Shown here piece after piece: positions 17,305 through 27,572 of a DNA stretch of 64,000 nt (its first letter is position 1; each line of letters begins with the position of its first letter). A model generated the notes under the pieces. It was not told the DNA's origin. It saw nothing but the letters and a program-made list of their open reading frames with translations, and made no database searches. Location of the stretch: contig NZ_JACOFT010000005.1 of the NCBI RefSeq assembly GCF_014699135.1, forward strand, positions 291,721-355,720. The letters are read 5' to 3'. Made by a program: the position numbers and the translations under genes. This DNA comes from Cognatundibacterium aquatile (GTDB taxonomy: Bacteria; Pseudomonadota; Gammaproteobacteria; Burkholderiales; Burkholderiaceae_D).

Positions 17305-18132
17305 TCAGCTGCGTTGTCCGCCTGTAACACGTTCTATACCAGCGAGGTCGCGCCAGCTTTGTACTTGCGTGTAGCCCGCGCCGTTTAACAAAGCGCGCAC
17401 ATCCTCGGCCTGATGGTAACCATGTTCCATCAGCAGCCAGCCTTGTGGCGCAAGATGCATATGCGCGCCGCTGACGATGTGCCGGTAAGCGCTGAGGCCG
17501 TCTGCGTGATCGGTGAGGGCATTAATGGGTTCAAAGCGCAGATCGCCCTGGCTCAGATGTGGGTCATCTTTGACGATGTAGGGCGGGTTGCTGACGATGG
17601 TCTGAAATACCTTGCCCGTAAGCGCACTGTACCAGTCGCTGTGCAGCAATTGCAGACGATCAGGCGGCAGCAAACGCGCGGCATTTTTGTTTGCTACCGC
17701 AAGTGCCTCAGTGCTGATATCGACCGCGCAGACATCCAGATCCTGGCGTTCGTGGGCAATCGCAATCGCAATCGCACCGGAACCTGTGCCGAGATCGAGT
17801 AGGCTGGAGTTTTGCGGTGCGAATTGCAAACCGAGTTCCACCAGCAATTCTGTATCGGGTCGTGGGATCAATACTGCTGGTGAGGTATAAAAGGGCAGAC
17901 CGAAAAACTCACGTTCACCGGTCAGGTACGCGATGGGCTCGCCAGCTAAACGACGTTGCTGCAATTCGACGAACTGAGACATTTGCTGCGCGCTGAGCTG
18001 ATAGTCCGAGCGGGTAATCAGTTGTATGCGGCTAAAGCCAGTCACATGCATGAGCAACATGCGTGTTTCCAGCTTGTCCAGCGGCGACAAGCGCTCATGA
18101 TCGGCAATGCTGAGCGGTTGTCCTGCTGTCAT
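17305..18132 (-). CDS. prmC: Release factor glutamine methyltransferase PrmC
   Basis: The 275-residue protein has an N-terminal helical release-factor-binding domain. A SAM-dependent methyltransferase domain follows, with LIPRPDTELLVELGL, the glycine-rich LDLGTGSGAIAIAIA, and the signature SNPPYI. PrmC methylates the glutamine of the GGQ motif in RF1 and RF2. Its start overlaps the dsbB stop by one base, and prfA, its target, is only a gene away, an arrangement that supports the assignment. Confidence 0.96.
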   Translation of the reverse strand: MTAGQPLSIADHERLSPLDKLETRMLLMHVTGFSRIQLITRSDYQLSAQQMSQFVELQQRRLAGEPIAYLTGEREFFGLPFYTSPAVLIPRPDTELLVELGLQFAPQNSSLLDLGTGSGAIAIAIAHERQDLDVCAVDISTEALAVANKNAARLLPPDRLQLLHSDWYSALTGKVFQTIVSNPPYIVKDDPHLSQGDLRFEPINALTDHADGLSAYRHIVSGAHMHLAPQGWLLMEHGYHQAEDVRALLNGAGYTQVQSWRDLAGIERVTGGQRS

Positions 18133-18641
18133 CAGTGACGCTTTCCGAACATGCCGGTTTTTTGTTTTTGAAAAAACAGTACGATCAGCGTGAGACTGAA
18201 AATAACAAACCAGATCATGGCCCAGGTCGGAATCGCCAGACCGAAGATCGGTGGATACGGTGTTTCACACAAACCGTCTGCACGGAACAGGATAGGAAAC
18301 CATTCCGACAAGAAGATTTTGTTGAGCCCGGTTTCCAGCGGATCGATACCGCAGGAAAGCGTAGGATTCGACAAGACATACAGATGTTTGCCTGCGATGC
18401 CGATGCCGCCGAATGCTGATAAACCTGCGAGACCTATGCCGTAACGGCGCGCATCGGCAGGAAGAAACGCAGCGATCAGGCTGAACAGCGCGATGGCAAG
18501 GAATGCGTAACGCTGGAAGACGCATAAGGGACAAGGCAGCATCAGCTCAACGATTTGCAGATAGAGGGCAACCGCTATCAGTAGCAGGCAGGTGGCAGAG
18601 ATGCCGAGTAAGACGAATTTAGAGGAACGCATGTAGGTCAT
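18132..18641 (-). CDS. dsbB: Disulfide bond formation protein DsbB
   Basis: The 169-residue product has four hydrophobic segments and the two redox cysteine pairs of DsbB: CPLC in the first periplasmic loop (ELMLPCPLCVFQRY) and the second pair spaced around TLSCGIDPL and ADGLCETPYP. It sits in the inner membrane, re-oxidises DsbA and passes electrons to ubiquinone. It is inserted between prfA and prmC and shares the TGATG junction with prmC. A dsbC gene lies elsewhere in the window (52607). Confidence 0.94.
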   Translation of the reverse strand: MTYMRSSKFVLLGISATCLLLIAVALYLQIVELMLPCPLCVFQRYAFLAIALFSLIAAFLPADARRYGIGLAGLSAFGGIGIAGKHLYVLSNPTLSCGIDPLETGLNKIFLSEWFPILFRADGLCETPYPPIFGLAIPTWAMIWFVIFSLTLIVLFFQKQKTGMFGKRH

Positions 18642-18758
18642 TCGTAAAATGAAAGCGGATGCCAGCTTACACGCTATTTAAAGCCTCATGTTTATAAGAA
18701 ACTAAATAGTATGGAATGCTGGTGTTGCTGGCGCTGTTGGTACCGTGACTTGGATAGT

Positions 18759-19838
18759 TTAATCGTCTCCAAGTTCCGCAAGGAGTTCAGCCTGGTGTTC
18801 TGCAATCAGGGCATTGCTCAGTTCGGTCAGATCGCCATCCATAATGAAATCGAGTTTATACAAGGTCAGATTGATGCGGTGATCAGTCATGCGGCCTTGC
18901 GGATAATTGTAAGTGCGTATGCGCTCACTGCGGTCGCCGGAACCGATCAGGCTCTTACGGGTTGCTGCCTCTTTCGCCTGTTTCTCTCTTAACTGACCAT
19001 CCATGATCCTGGTGGCCAGCACCCGCATCGCCTGCGCCTTATTCTGATGTTGGCTGCGGCCATCCTGACATTCGACCACGATACCGGTAGGAATATGCGT
19101 CAGGCGCACAGCAGAATCAGTTTTATTAATGTGCTGCCCGCCGGCACCGCTGGCGCGGAAAGTGTCGATACGCAGATCGGCATTGTTGATGATCACGTCG
19201 GCGAGCTCATCCGCTTCAGGCATCACGGCGACGGTACAGGCGGAAGTATGGATACGGCCTTGCGTTTCTGTCGCCGGAACGCGTTGCACTCGATGTCCGC
19301 CGGATTCAAATTTCAGCTTGGAATACGCACCCAGACCGGCGATACGCACGATCACTTCTTTGTAGCCGCCAAGCTCAGAAGGCGACTCCGACATCATCTC
19401 TACTTGCCAGCGGTTACGTTCAGCGAAACGGGTGTACATGCGCAATAAATCACCGGCAAACAAGGCAGCTTCGTCACCGCCGGTGCCGGCGCGGATTTCC
19501 AACAAGATGTTACGTTCATCGTTGGGGTCTTTCGGCAGCAGCATTTTTTGCAGATCGGCTTCCAACGTTTGCATTTTTTCTTTTGCGGCTTCTATCTCAT
19601 CTTGCGCAAATGCTTTCATGTCGGGATCGTTGAGCATTTCCTGTGCTTCGCCCAGATCGGCTTGTGCCTGCTGATAGTTTTTGTAGAGAGCGACGAGGGG
19701 GTCTAATTCCGCATGCTCACGGTTGAGTTTGCGGTAATTGTCCATGTCATTGGTGGCGCCTTCCTGCATCAGCAGGTGACCAACTTCGTCGAGACGTTCA
19801 GCCAGCTGATCCAGCTTGGAGAGCATTGATGGTTTCAT
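18759..19838 (-). CDS. prfA: Peptide chain release factor 1
   Basis: Starting at [16 protein letters not shown] (19838), the protein has 359 residues. It shows the peptidyl-hydrolysis loop [15 protein letters not shown] and the RF1 codon-recognition tripeptide PAT within [12 protein letters not shown]. It reads stop codons UAA and UAG on the ribosome. The frame continues 28 codons upstream, but MKPS is the conserved RF1 start. It lies about 105 bases downstream of hemA and upstream of dsbB-prmC. Confidence 0.97.
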   Translation of the reverse strand: MKPSMLSKLDQLAERLDEVGHLLMQEGATNDMDNYRKLNREHAELDPLVALYKNYQQAQADLGEAQEMLNDPDMKAFAQDEIEAAKEKMQTLEADLQKMLLPKDPNDERNILLEIRAGTGGDEAALFAGDLLRMYTRFAERNRWQVEMMSESPSELGGYKEVIVRIAGLGAYSKLKFESGGHRVQRVPATETQGRIHTSACTVAVMPEADELADVIINNADLRIDTFRASGAGGQHINKTDSAVRLTHIPTGIVVECQDGRSQHQNKAQAMRVLATRIMDGQLREKQAKEAATRKSLIGSGDRSERIRTYNYPQGRMTDHRINLTLYKLDFIMDGDLTELSNALIAEHQAELLAELGDD

Positions 19839-19943
19839 ACGGGAAGAGTAGTAGGTGAATCCGGAGGGAACTGCTTCAGGCTTGAAAACAGTCACCGAGA
19901 AGATGACGCAGAGAGTCTGCATCAGAAAGAAAAGCAGAATCCG

Positions 19944-21230
19944 CTAACGCTTGGTGCGGAATAATTGCGGCAACAAGCTCGCCAGACGTGCCCGTTCATC
20001 GCCACTGGCCTGATGCAATGCCTGTTGCGGGCCATGCAGGAATTTGGCTGTAATACCTTTGGAAAGCGCTTCCAGCACAGCGTCGATGTCATCACCGCGC
20101 GCCAGCATTTTACGTGCGCGTTCGAGTTCCATCAGGCGGAGTTGTTCGCTGCTTTCATGCAAGTCCTGAATCACGGGCACCACCGCACGGCCATCGATCC
20201 AGTGCATAAAAGACTGCACCCGCGTTTCGATAATCGCTTCTGCCTGCGCGACGGCTGCCTGACGGCTTTCTATGCCGGTCTGCACCACGCTGCCGAGATC
20301 ATCCACCGTGTATAAAAACACGTCATCGAGTTTGCCGACTTCCGGTTCAATATCGCGTGGCACGGCCAGATCAACCATGAATACAGGACGATGTTTACGC
20401 GCTTTGACAACACGCTCGACCAGACCCAATCCTATGATCGGCAATGAGGATGCAGTGCAGGAGACGATGATGTCGAACTGTGCCAGTTGTTGCGGTAAGT
20501 CAGCAAGGCGGATCGCTTTACCATTAAAGCGATGGGCAAGGACTTCGCCACGTTCCAAGGTGCGATTGGCGATGGTCAGGGATTTTGGATTTTGCGCCGC
20601 GAAATGCGTGGCGCAGAGTTCTATCATTTCACCTGCGCCGATAAACAGCACATGTTGATCGGCAATTTTGTCAAAAATACGCTGAGACAAGCGCACCGCT
20701 GCTGCAGCCATAGAGACGCTGTGCGCACCGATTTCCGTGGTGCTGCGAACTTCTTTGGCGACCGCAAAAGTACGTTGAAACATCTGGTGCAGATAGGTGC
20801 CAAGACCACCGGCAGCTTCTGCCTGACGTACCGCATCTTTCATTTGCCCCAGAATTTGCGGCTCGCCCAGCACCATGGAATCCAGGCCGGAAGCAACGCG
20901 GAACGCATGACGGACGGCATTGTCTTGTGGCAGCGTGTAGAGATGCGGGCGTAAATCCGCGTAAGGCAACTGATGAAAATCTGCCAGAAAATGTGCAGTA
21001 GCGTCGACCGGATTTGCTGCGGCACAAGCTGCATACAACTCAGTGCGGTTGCAGGTCGATAAAATCGCCGCTTCATTGCCATACGAATGCGTGGAGTTTG
21101 CTGCGTTGTTGCCAAACCATGCACGTGCAGCCACCACCGCCTGACCTATTTGTTCAGGCGAGAATGCGACTTTCTCGCGCAGCGAGAGCGGCGCAGTCGT
21201 GTGGTTGAGTCCAACAGCAGTCAGTTGCAT
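19944..21230 (-). CDS. hemA: Glutamyl-tRNA reductase
   Basis: The 428-residue protein starts [20 protein letters not shown] and has the catalytic cysteine in [12 protein letters not shown]. The NADPH-binding part ([21 protein letters not shown]) and the C-terminal dimerisation helices follow. It makes glutamate-1-semialdehyde, the first step of C5 tetrapyrrole synthesis. It leads the hemA-prfA-dsbB-prmC run on the minus strand. Confidence 0.97.
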   Translation of the reverse strand: MQLTAVGLNHTTAPLSLREKVAFSPEQIGQAVVAARAWFGNNAANSTHSYGNEAAILSTCNRTELYAACAAANPVDATAHFLADFHQLPYADLRPHLYTLPQDNAVRHAFRVASGLDSMVLGEPQILGQMKDAVRQAEAAGGLGTYLHQMFQRTFAVAKEVRSTTEIGAHSVSMAAAAVRLSQRIFDKIADQHVLFIGAGEMIELCATHFAAQNPKSLTIANRTLERGEVLAHRFNGKAIRLADLPQQLAQFDIIVSCTASSLPIIGLGLVERVVKARKHRPVFMVDLAVPRDIEPEVGKLDDVFLYTVDDLGSVVQTGIESRQAAVAQAEAIIETRVQSFMHWIDGRAVVPVIQDLHESSEQLRLMELERARKMLARGDDIDAVLEALSKGITAKFLHGPQQALHQASGDERARLASLLPQLFRTKR

Positions 21231-21309
21231 GCGATGTGGGGCGTAAGATCAGACCATCATTATAACGCGTTGGCGGCATTAATTTCCGTCCGGATGGGCT
21301 TGATGTAGC

Positions 21310-23718
21310 TCAAATGGTGCTTGATGGCAATCTGATATTGAAAGTGGTACCTTCATTCGGTGCACTGCTGAAATCGATCTGTGCATGATGGCGATCGAGA
21401 ACCGCTTTCACAAACACCATGCCCAGTCCTATTCCATCATTTTTGGGTTGATCGGTGCTGTTGAAGCGTTGAAAGCGTTGAAATAATTTGCTTTGTTCCG
21501 CGCGCGGTATGCCGTAACCCTGATCGCTGATGCTACAGACGATATTTGCCCCAGCCAGATGTTGTTCATAGGCCAGTGTGCAGCTAATGATGGTGTCGCG
21601 CGGACTGTATTTGACGGCATTCGACAGCAGATTCGTCAGAACCCGCGTGAACAGTGAGCGGTCGGCGCGAATCGGATATTCTCCATCGGGTATCGTGCAC
21701 TTGATGCGTATGTTTTTACTCTTGGCCAGCGACCACATTTCTTCCGTCGCATCCAGCAACACCGTCTGTAAATCAAGCTCTTCAAAACGGTAATCCTGCG
21801 ATTCGGCGCGAGCCAACTGGACGAAATTATCGGCCAGCCCCAGCGTGATGCGTGAGGCTTTATCAATCCGGGAAATAAATTCCGCCTGCGGCAACGCGGT
21901 TGCATCATCCTGTTGCATTTCCAGCAAAGCAAGTATTGATGCTTGCGGCGCGCGCATGTCGTGCGAGATGAAATGCAGGGTTTCATCGCGGCTGCGCTCG
22001 GCGGCGCGGATGGCGGTGATATTGATAATACTGACTATCCAGCCGACCAGTTGCTGGCTGGCGCTGTAACAAGGGGCGCTTTTGATCAGTAAATCCTGAC
22101 CCTGCGGATCCCTGACTTCGACGCCTTGCTTCATGCGTGCCGTATGTTTGAGATCCAGCAGATTCCACCAACTGAAACTACCCGTCTGATTTTCGTCAGA
22201 CTCCATTGGCGCAGACATTCGGGCGAATAAATACGGCAGCAGGGAATCGTTCACTTTGGGTAATCCCTGACTGGCAAAATAACTGAGTGCCGGCGGATTA
22301 GAGAGTAAAACATTACCATCGGTGGTGGTCACCAGTGTCGCATCTGGCAAGCTGGCCAGACTGTCGCTGACGAATTGGCGTAAGTCACGAACTCTGTCGG
22401 CAGCGACGCGCACGGCATTGATACTTTGTTCCAGCGTATCTGTCAGAACTGGCGCGCTTTTTTCTTCTTCGTCATCAATAAATTCTGGCAGCAGATGCGG
22501 CTCTTTTTCAAGAAGAGTAAATTCTTCGCCCAGATACTTAATCGCTGCCTCCAGCCTGCGCCAGCTCCACACCGGGTAGGCAATGATTAAGGCCAGCAAT
22601 GAAGTTGACGGTGATATCCATTTGCCTGCATAGCGCATGGCAAGGAAACTGCCTGCGGCAGCACCGAAGATAAACAGAATAGTCAGTAGCAAGGCTTTTC
22701 TTGGTGACAGTAACTGATAAGAGATCAGTGCCGCCAGCAACAACAACAGGTTGTATAAAGCCACCTGCCAGGCTGGAGCAAAATCAATGGCACGTTCATC
22801 CAGCAGGCTGGCCAGAATATTGGCATTGATTTCAATTCCTGAGATGGTGCCGTCGTTGCCTGATACCGGTGTCGGAAATGAATCGGCCATGCCCAACGCC
22901 GTTGGACCAATCAGAATATACTTATTTTTTAAGAACTCTGCGGGAACTTCGCCGCGTAGCACTGACACATACGGCACGGATTTAAAATGTCCGCTGCTGC
23001 CGTAAAACGGAATATGCATCTGGTAATCACGCTGCCACAGGTCGGCCTGATTATTTTCTTTGCGCAACCGCACGGGCAGTCTTTCTCCCGGCAGATATTT
23101 TTCGGTACCGTAAGCAGTGTTTTGCGCAACATCTTTTAACGCAAGTGCAAAGTGAGGCCACCATTCGCCTCGTGATCCTTCACGCAGAAAGACACTGCGT
23201 GCCACGCCGTCTTTGTCGAGTTCGATATGGATGTGGCTGATCTGCCGTGCCGCATTTGCCAGCAGGGGAATGGGGCGCGCAGCTACCAAACCTTTTCCGC
23301 CATTTTGTGAGACCAAGGGTAAAACGACCTTGTTGCTCTGAGCGATAGCATCCGCCAGCAGTTGGTCACCGTTGATCTGATTGCCGGCCTGTGGATATTC
23401 TGCTTCCGTCAACAGAATATCCATACCAATAGCGGCCGGTGTTGCCGCATTGATGTGCTTTAACAGTTCCGCATGCCGTTGCCGTGGCCAGGGCCATTTC
23501 CCCAGCTCACTCAGGCTGTAATCATCAATCGCCACAATCAGAATGTCGTCACGCGCTTCGCGGCTGTTGATCTGCATGTAGCGATCGTAGGCAACCATAT
23601 CCAGCCGTTCCAGGCTTTTAAAGTTAACCAGAGCAACAGTCAGAATACAAAGCAGCAGACTTAGTATCAGCCACTCGCGAAACGCGATGCGCTCCACCTG
23701 TATATATCTGGTTGCCAT
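21310..23718 (-). CDS. CHASE2-domain sensor histidine kinase
   Basis: The 802-residue protein has one N-terminal membrane helix, then a periplasmic CHASE2 domain (DDILIVAIDDYSLSELGKWP, ALGMADSFPTPVSG), then three further membrane helices around residues 330-390. The cytoplasmic part has a PAS-like region, the phospho-acceptor H box in LHFISHDMRAPQAS, the N box LLSNAVKYSPRD and the G boxes DQGYGIPRAE and GIGLGMVFVKAVLDRH. It should sense an extracytoplasmic signal and phosphorylate the OmpR-type regulator encoded two genes upstream (25494-26186). It lies 10 bases after the LysM/FecR gene, so the three form one operon. Confidence 0.9.
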   Translation of the reverse strand: MATRYIQVERIAFREWLILSLLLCILTVALVNFKSLERLDMVAYDRYMQINSREARDDILIVAIDDYSLSELGKWPWPRQRHAELLKHINAATPAAIGMDILLTEAEYPQAGNQINGDQLLADAIAQSNKVVLPLVSQNGGKGLVAARPIPLLANAARQISHIHIELDKDGVARSVFLREGSRGEWWPHFALALKDVAQNTAYGTEKYLPGERLPVRLRKENNQADLWQRDYQMHIPFYGSSGHFKSVPYVSVLRGEVPAEFLKNKYILIGPTALGMADSFPTPVSGNDGTISGIEINANILASLLDERAIDFAPAWQVALYNLLLLLAALISYQLLSPRKALLLTILFIFGAAAGSFLAMRYAGKWISPSTSLLALIIAYPVWSWRRLEAAIKYLGEEFTLLEKEPHLLPEFIDDEEEKSAPVLTDTLEQSINAVRVAADRVRDLRQFVSDSLASLPDATLVTTTDGNVLLSNPPALSYFASQGLPKVNDSLLPYLFARMSAPMESDENQTGSFSWWNLLDLKHTARMKQGVEVRDPQGQDLLIKSAPCYSASQQLVGWIVSIINITAIRAAERSRDETLHFISHDMRAPQASILALLEMQQDDATALPQAEFISRIDKASRITLGLADNFVQLARAESQDYRFEELDLQTVLLDATEEMWSLAKSKNIRIKCTIPDGEYPIRADRSLFTRVLTNLLSNAVKYSPRDTIISCTLAYEQHLAGANIVCSISDQGYGIPRAEQSKLFQRFQRFNSTDQPKNDGIGLGMVFVKAVLDRHHAQIDFSSAPNEGTTFNIRLPSSTI

Positions 23719-23728
23719 ACCTTAGCCG

Positions 23729-25423
23729 TTAAAATCCACTGCGAATGGCGCCGCTGCCACTATTGATTGCCTCGCCATCACTTGTCGTCCAGCGCGACTG
23801 GATGGTGATCTTCTGTGTGGCGGAGAAGGCACCAACGTAGCCATCGGCATCCGTCGCACGGACACGGATATAGTATTCACCGGCCGTCGGGCGTGGAATT
23901 TTCAGCTCAGCCTGATCTGATTCCTGTGATAAATACAGTCGTTTAAATTCTGCATCAAGTGCGATTTGAATCAGGAATTTTTGCCCCGGTTCTGCTGTCC
24001 AGTTGAAAGAAATTTGCTTGCTCTGAGAATCGCTGAAAGAGGCTGCTGCTTGTGGCGGCAATTTTTGGAAGCTCTGTATATCGCCGTACGGCCCCTGATC
24101 AAATTGGCCATTTTTTTGTATGACAGTCGCAATGCGCCAGAAATATTCTCCTTGTGGCAATGCGCTGGAGAATTGCACATCCTTGATGTCTGCCTGATCC
24201 AGAATAATGTTTTTGAACGCTGCGTCTTTCGCGACTTGCAAATGGTAAGCGTAGGCGTGCGCCGCTTCTGTCCATGTGAAGTCAACACTGGCCGCCCGCA
24301 CTTTATTTTTGGGTTGTATCGAGAATGGTGGCTCTGGTCTTGCTTTCAGAGTGAAAGCTGTAGTGAGTGGCAAGCCCTCCAGCCCCAGTGCATCAATTGC
24401 CGTCAGGCGGACAAAATACTGGCCGTCTTCCAGTCCATCAAATTTGAAGCGATTTTCTTTGAAACGGTTCTCTGCGAGGACATCCAAGGCCTGTGCATCT
24501 CTGGCAATCTGCACCCGATACGCGGCGGTCACCGCGGATTTCTGCGCGATGAACTGCACGGTGGGGCGCGTTTGAATTGCATAACCAGCTTCTAATACCG
24601 GCGGCGGCAGCAAATCAACGGCTTTTCCGACACCATTTGCGCCGACGATGTTTCCTTTGCCCGCTGGCAGTATCAGTTCGTTCGTCTTTTTGTTACCCGT
24701 TCCGACCGCAACACCACCTTCCAGAACTTCATTCGCGGTACCGTCAGGGTTGATGCCAACGCGGAAATGTGTACCGCGCACACCCGCAACCGCCAGAGGC
24801 GAGCGTACTTCAAAACGTCCTTTGTTACTTGAAAGACTGGTGACGCGGGATTCGACTTTTCCTTCAGATAAAGAAATCTCAGTTCTGGGACTGGCGACGT
24901 ACTTTGTTTTGCGTAATTTACTCAAGCTGACCTGGCTATTCGACGGAATGGACACGCGCGATTCGTCCGGAAACGCCAGAGTCAGAAAGCCGTTTTTTCC
25001 GGTGGTGATGCTGGTTCCTTCTTTCACCACAGTCCCGATGGACAAAGCTGTTTCTGTACCATCGACTGTTTTAAACGTCGGGTTGCCTGCCAATGCAACA
25101 ACACGGGCTTCACTTGCTTCTTCCGGTAACAGATCCGCCGGGATCAGGATCGCTGTGCCGATGGGGATGGCCCTGTCATCGGCAATATGATTGCGTTTGC
25201 TGAGCACTTCCCAGTTTTGGGATTTATTAGTAAATCGCTTTGCGATGCCAGTTAAGGTGTCGCCTTGTAAAGCGAAATAGGTCATGTCCGGTGGTGTGGC
25301 CGCGATGCTGCCAGGTTCGCCGGTGACTTTTGCCGCCAGCAACAGCGGGGAGTAGGTAAGAAAAACCGCAAGCAGAGTGCAGACTGATAATTGCCGACGG
25401 AGTGTAGGTGAGCCTGAACTCAT
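23729..25423 (-). CDS. LysM and FecR domain protein with Fn3-like repeats, exported
   Basis: The product has about 564 residues and a signal peptide (LSVCTLLAVFLTYSPLLLAAKV). A LysM repeat follows (YFALQGDTLTGIAKRFT ... IPIGTAILIP), then a FecR domain with SITTGKNGFLTLAFPDESR and SPLAVAGVRGTHFRVG, and several fibronectin-like beta repeats (EYFWRIATV, EYYIRVRATDADGYVG). LysM suggests peptidoglycan binding. FecR domains in this setting are usually not anti-sigma factors but surface or periplasmic modules. The start at 25423 rather than 25429 is chosen because AGGAT then lies at normal distance. It lies between the response regulator and the CHASE2 kinase and may feed a cell-wall signal to the kinase. 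Confidence 0.85.
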   Translation of the reverse strand: MSSGSPTLRRQLSVCTLLAVFLTYSPLLLAAKVTGEPGSIAATPPDMTYFALQGDTLTGIAKRFTNKSQNWEVLSKRNHIADDRAIPIGTAILIPADLLPEEASEARVVALAGNPTFKTVDGTETALSIGTVVKEGTSITTGKNGFLTLAFPDESRVSIPSNSQVSLSKLRKTKYVASPRTEISLSEGKVESRVTSLSSNKGRFEVRSPLAVAGVRGTHFRVGINPDGTANEVLEGGVAVGTGNKKTNELILPAGKGNIVGANGVGKAVDLLPPPVLEAGYAIQTRPTVQFIAQKSAVTAAYRVQIARDAQALDVLAENRFKENRFKFDGLEDGQYFVRLTAIDALGLEGLPLTTAFTLKARPEPPFSIQPKNKVRAASVDFTWTEAAHAYAYHLQVAKDAAFKNIILDQADIKDVQFSSALPQGEYFWRIATVIQKNGQFDQGPYGDIQSFQKLPPQAAASFSDSQSKQISFNWTAEPGQKFLIQIALDAEFKRLYLSQESDQAELKIPRPTAGEYYIRVRATDADGYVGAFSATQKITIQSRWTTSDGEAINSGSGAIRSGF

Positions 25424-25493
25424 GCGCATATCCTATGTATCAAAATTCTGTGCATTAAATGCAAACCGGGTCAGACTATGCTGACCCGGAAAT

Positions 25494-26186
25494 TTATTCT
25501 GCTGTAACCTGTTCTAGTCTGTAGCCATAACTATAAACAGGTGCCAGCCTGTAGCCGTTTTCAGGCCTCAATTCCAGTTTGCTGCGCACCCTGGAGATAT
25601 GAGTGTCCATGGTTCTGGACGGAATATCGACATCGCGCGACCAGACCGCTTCCAGTATGTATGCGCGGGATAAGGGGCGACCGAGATTGCGGAATAACAG
25701 CAGCGCGAGATCGAACTCTTTTTGCGTCATTTCTACCGGCTGATCGTTAACGCTGACACGACCAGCGCGCGTCTCAAACTTGTAGATGCCGAATTGCAGA
25801 TGTTCTGACGCCGTCTGCGTCGGATACGCCCGGCGCAACAGCGCCTGCACCCTGGCCACCAGTTCACTGCGGCGGATAGGTTTGATCATGTAGTCGTCTG
25901 CACCAGCAGCGAGGCCAGCGACGATGTCGTCTTCACCTGAGCGACTGGTCATAAACAAAACCGGCAGCGTTGGTGAGAGCTTTTCCCGCACCCAGTGCAG
26001 AATTTCAGTGCCATTCAGATCGGGAACCTGCCAGTCCAGTATCAGCATATCGTAGCTTTCGCGACGCAGCTGATGCAGCATTTCTTTGCCGCTTAAAAAA
26101 GGATGACATGTATGACCAGCCGCATTCAAAATAGTGCAGACCAGCTCCAGCAGATTATTGTCGTCGTCAAGTACAGCGATTCTCAT
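25494..26186 (-). CDS. OmpR-family response regulator
   Basis: The 230-residue protein has a receiver domain (MRIAVLDDDNNLLELV with acidic pocket, phospho-acceptor Asp in LILDWQVPDLNG, lysine in DDYMIKPIRR). The C-terminal winged helix ends in SRTMDTHISRVRSKLELRPE. It should bind DNA as a dimer when phosphorylated by the CHASE2 kinase of the same operon. It is the first gene of that operon; a TATAAT box lies about 45 bases upstream on its strand. Confidence 0.93.
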   Translation of the reverse strand: MRIAVLDDDNNLLELVCTILNAAGHTCHPFLSGKEMLHQLRRESYDMLILDWQVPDLNGTEILHWVREKLSPTLPVLFMTSRSGEDDIVAGLAAGADDYMIKPIRRSELVARVQALLRRAYPTQTASEHLQFGIYKFETRAGRVSVNDQPVEMTQKEFDLALLLFRNLGRPLSRAYILEAVWSRDVDIPSRTMDTHISRVRSKLELRPENGYRLAPVYSYGYRLEQVTAE

Positions 26187-26229
26187 GGATAGTTATCGTT
26201 AATGTCTGGCAATTGAACAGGGTCTTATC

Positions 26230-26258
26230 ATTATATCGAAAGCAAGTAAGAAAAATGA
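26230..26258 (-). promoter_or_regulatory. Candidate promoter of the response regulator-FecR-CHASE2 operon
   Basis: On the minus strand a perfect TATAAT (plus-strand 26230-26235) lies 44 bases before the start codon, in an AT-rich region. The -35 position has only a weak match, which would suit a regulated promoter. Confidence 0.4.
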
Positions 26259-26447
26259 AATTTGTTAAAAAATGTAACCCGTAAAAATAACATTTGCAAC
26301 GAAATTTATTTCTTTATTACCGCATCGATCATTCTTCTTTAAGCATTACCTCGTTAAGTGATGTGAAACACCGATCTGATTCATTCAAGGCGAACGCATT
26401 GCAGACTTGTCCGCCTCAGTTACTCATCCAGTTGCTGACTCAACTGT

Positions 26448-26711
26448 TTAATTACGTAGTTCTAATTCAGGCAAAACAACATTCACGTCCAGTACTTCAA
26501 GATTCCCTTGCTTATCAAGAGAGACGGTAATGTCCTCCGGACTGACTTTGGTGTATTTTGAAATGACAGCGATCAGCTCCTCGCGCAACGCGGGCAAAAA
26601 ATCGTAACCTTCACGACCTGTGCGTTCACGGGCGATGATGATCTGTAAGCGTTCTTTTGCCACATTGGCAGTTTTTGGTTTGCTATTAAATAAAAAAGAA
26701 AGCAAGGCCAT
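26448..26711 (-). CDS. minE: Cell division topological specificity factor MinE
   Basis: The 87-residue protein has the N-terminal membrane/MinD-binding helix ([30 protein letters not shown] with positions conserved) and the C-terminal dimer domain ([18 protein letters not shown]). It stimulates MinD ATPase and drives pole-to-pole oscillation. It starts two bases after minD ends. Confidence 0.97.
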   Translation of the reverse strand: MALLSFLFNSKPKTANVAKERLQIIIARERTGREGYDFLPALREELIAVISKYTKVSPEDITVSLDKQGNLEVLDVNVVLPELELRN

Positions 26712-26713
26712 GT

Positions 26714-27529
26714 TTATTTACCTCCGAAAATACGCTGCAGTAAGCCTGGCTTTTCGTAAGTGATGAAGCGCAACGGAACTTCCTGACCGAGGAAGCGGGT
26801 GACCACATCTTCATAAGCATCAGAGACATCGCTGCCTTTCATGTGTATAGCAGGGTTACCCTGATTCGATGCATGTAATACAGCCTCTGATTCCGGGATC
26901 ACACCAATCAGAGGGATACGTAAAATTTCCTGTACATCGGTATACGACAGCATTTCACCGGCTTCAACACGTTTTGGTGAATAGCGTGTGATCAGTAAAT
27001 GTTCTTTGACTGGCTCGCCGCCTGCTTGTGCGCGTTTAGACTTCGCCTGAATGATGCCGAGGATACGGTCAGAATCACGTACTGAAGACACTTCAGGGTT
27101 GGTAACAACGATTGCTTCGTCAGCAAATGTCAGCGCCATGACGGCACCGCGTTCGATACCCGCTGGTGAGTCGCAGACGATGAATTCAAAGTCCATTTTT
27201 GCCAGATCATTCAGCACGCGCTCAACACCTTCTTCTGTCAGTGCATCTTTATCTCTGGTCTGTGAGGCGGGCAGTATGAACAGGTTATCGCAATGCTTAT
27301 CCTTGATTAATGCCTGATTCAGGGTTGCTTCACCGCTGATGACATTCACCAGATCATAGACCACGCGGCGTTCGCAACCCATGATCAGATCCAGATTGCG
27401 CAGACCGACGTCAAAATCCAGTACGGCTGTTTTATGCCCGCGCATTGCCAGACCTGAGGCAAAACTTGCGCTGGAGGTGGTTTTTCCTACGCCGCCCTTG
27501 CCGGATGTTACAACAATGATTCTTGCCAC
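26714..27529 (-). CDS. minD: Septum site-determining ATPase MinD
   Basis: The 271-residue protein begins with the deviant Walker A motif [19 protein letters not shown]. It carries the conserved [13 protein letters not shown] and the C-terminal amphipathic membrane-targeting helix [11 protein letters not shown]. It recruits MinC to the membrane and is released by MinE. It lies in minC-minD-minE order on one strand. Confidence 0.98.
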   Translation of the reverse strand: MARIIVVTSGKGGVGKTTSSASFASGLAMRGHKTAVLDFDVGLRNLDLIMGCERRVVYDLVNVISGEATLNQALIKDKHCDNLFILPASQTRDKDALTEEGVERVLNDLAKMDFEFIVCDSPAGIERGAVMALTFADEAIVVTNPEVSSVRDSDRILGIIQAKSKRAQAGGEPVKEHLLITRYSPKRVEAGEMLSYTDVQEILRIPLIGVIPESEAVLHASNQGNPAIHMKGSDVSDAYEDVVTRFLGQEVPLRFITYEKPGLLQRIFGGK

Positions 27530-27572
27530 AAAAAACTCCTTTTTCTATTCGAAATAACTGAAATATAGGGCG

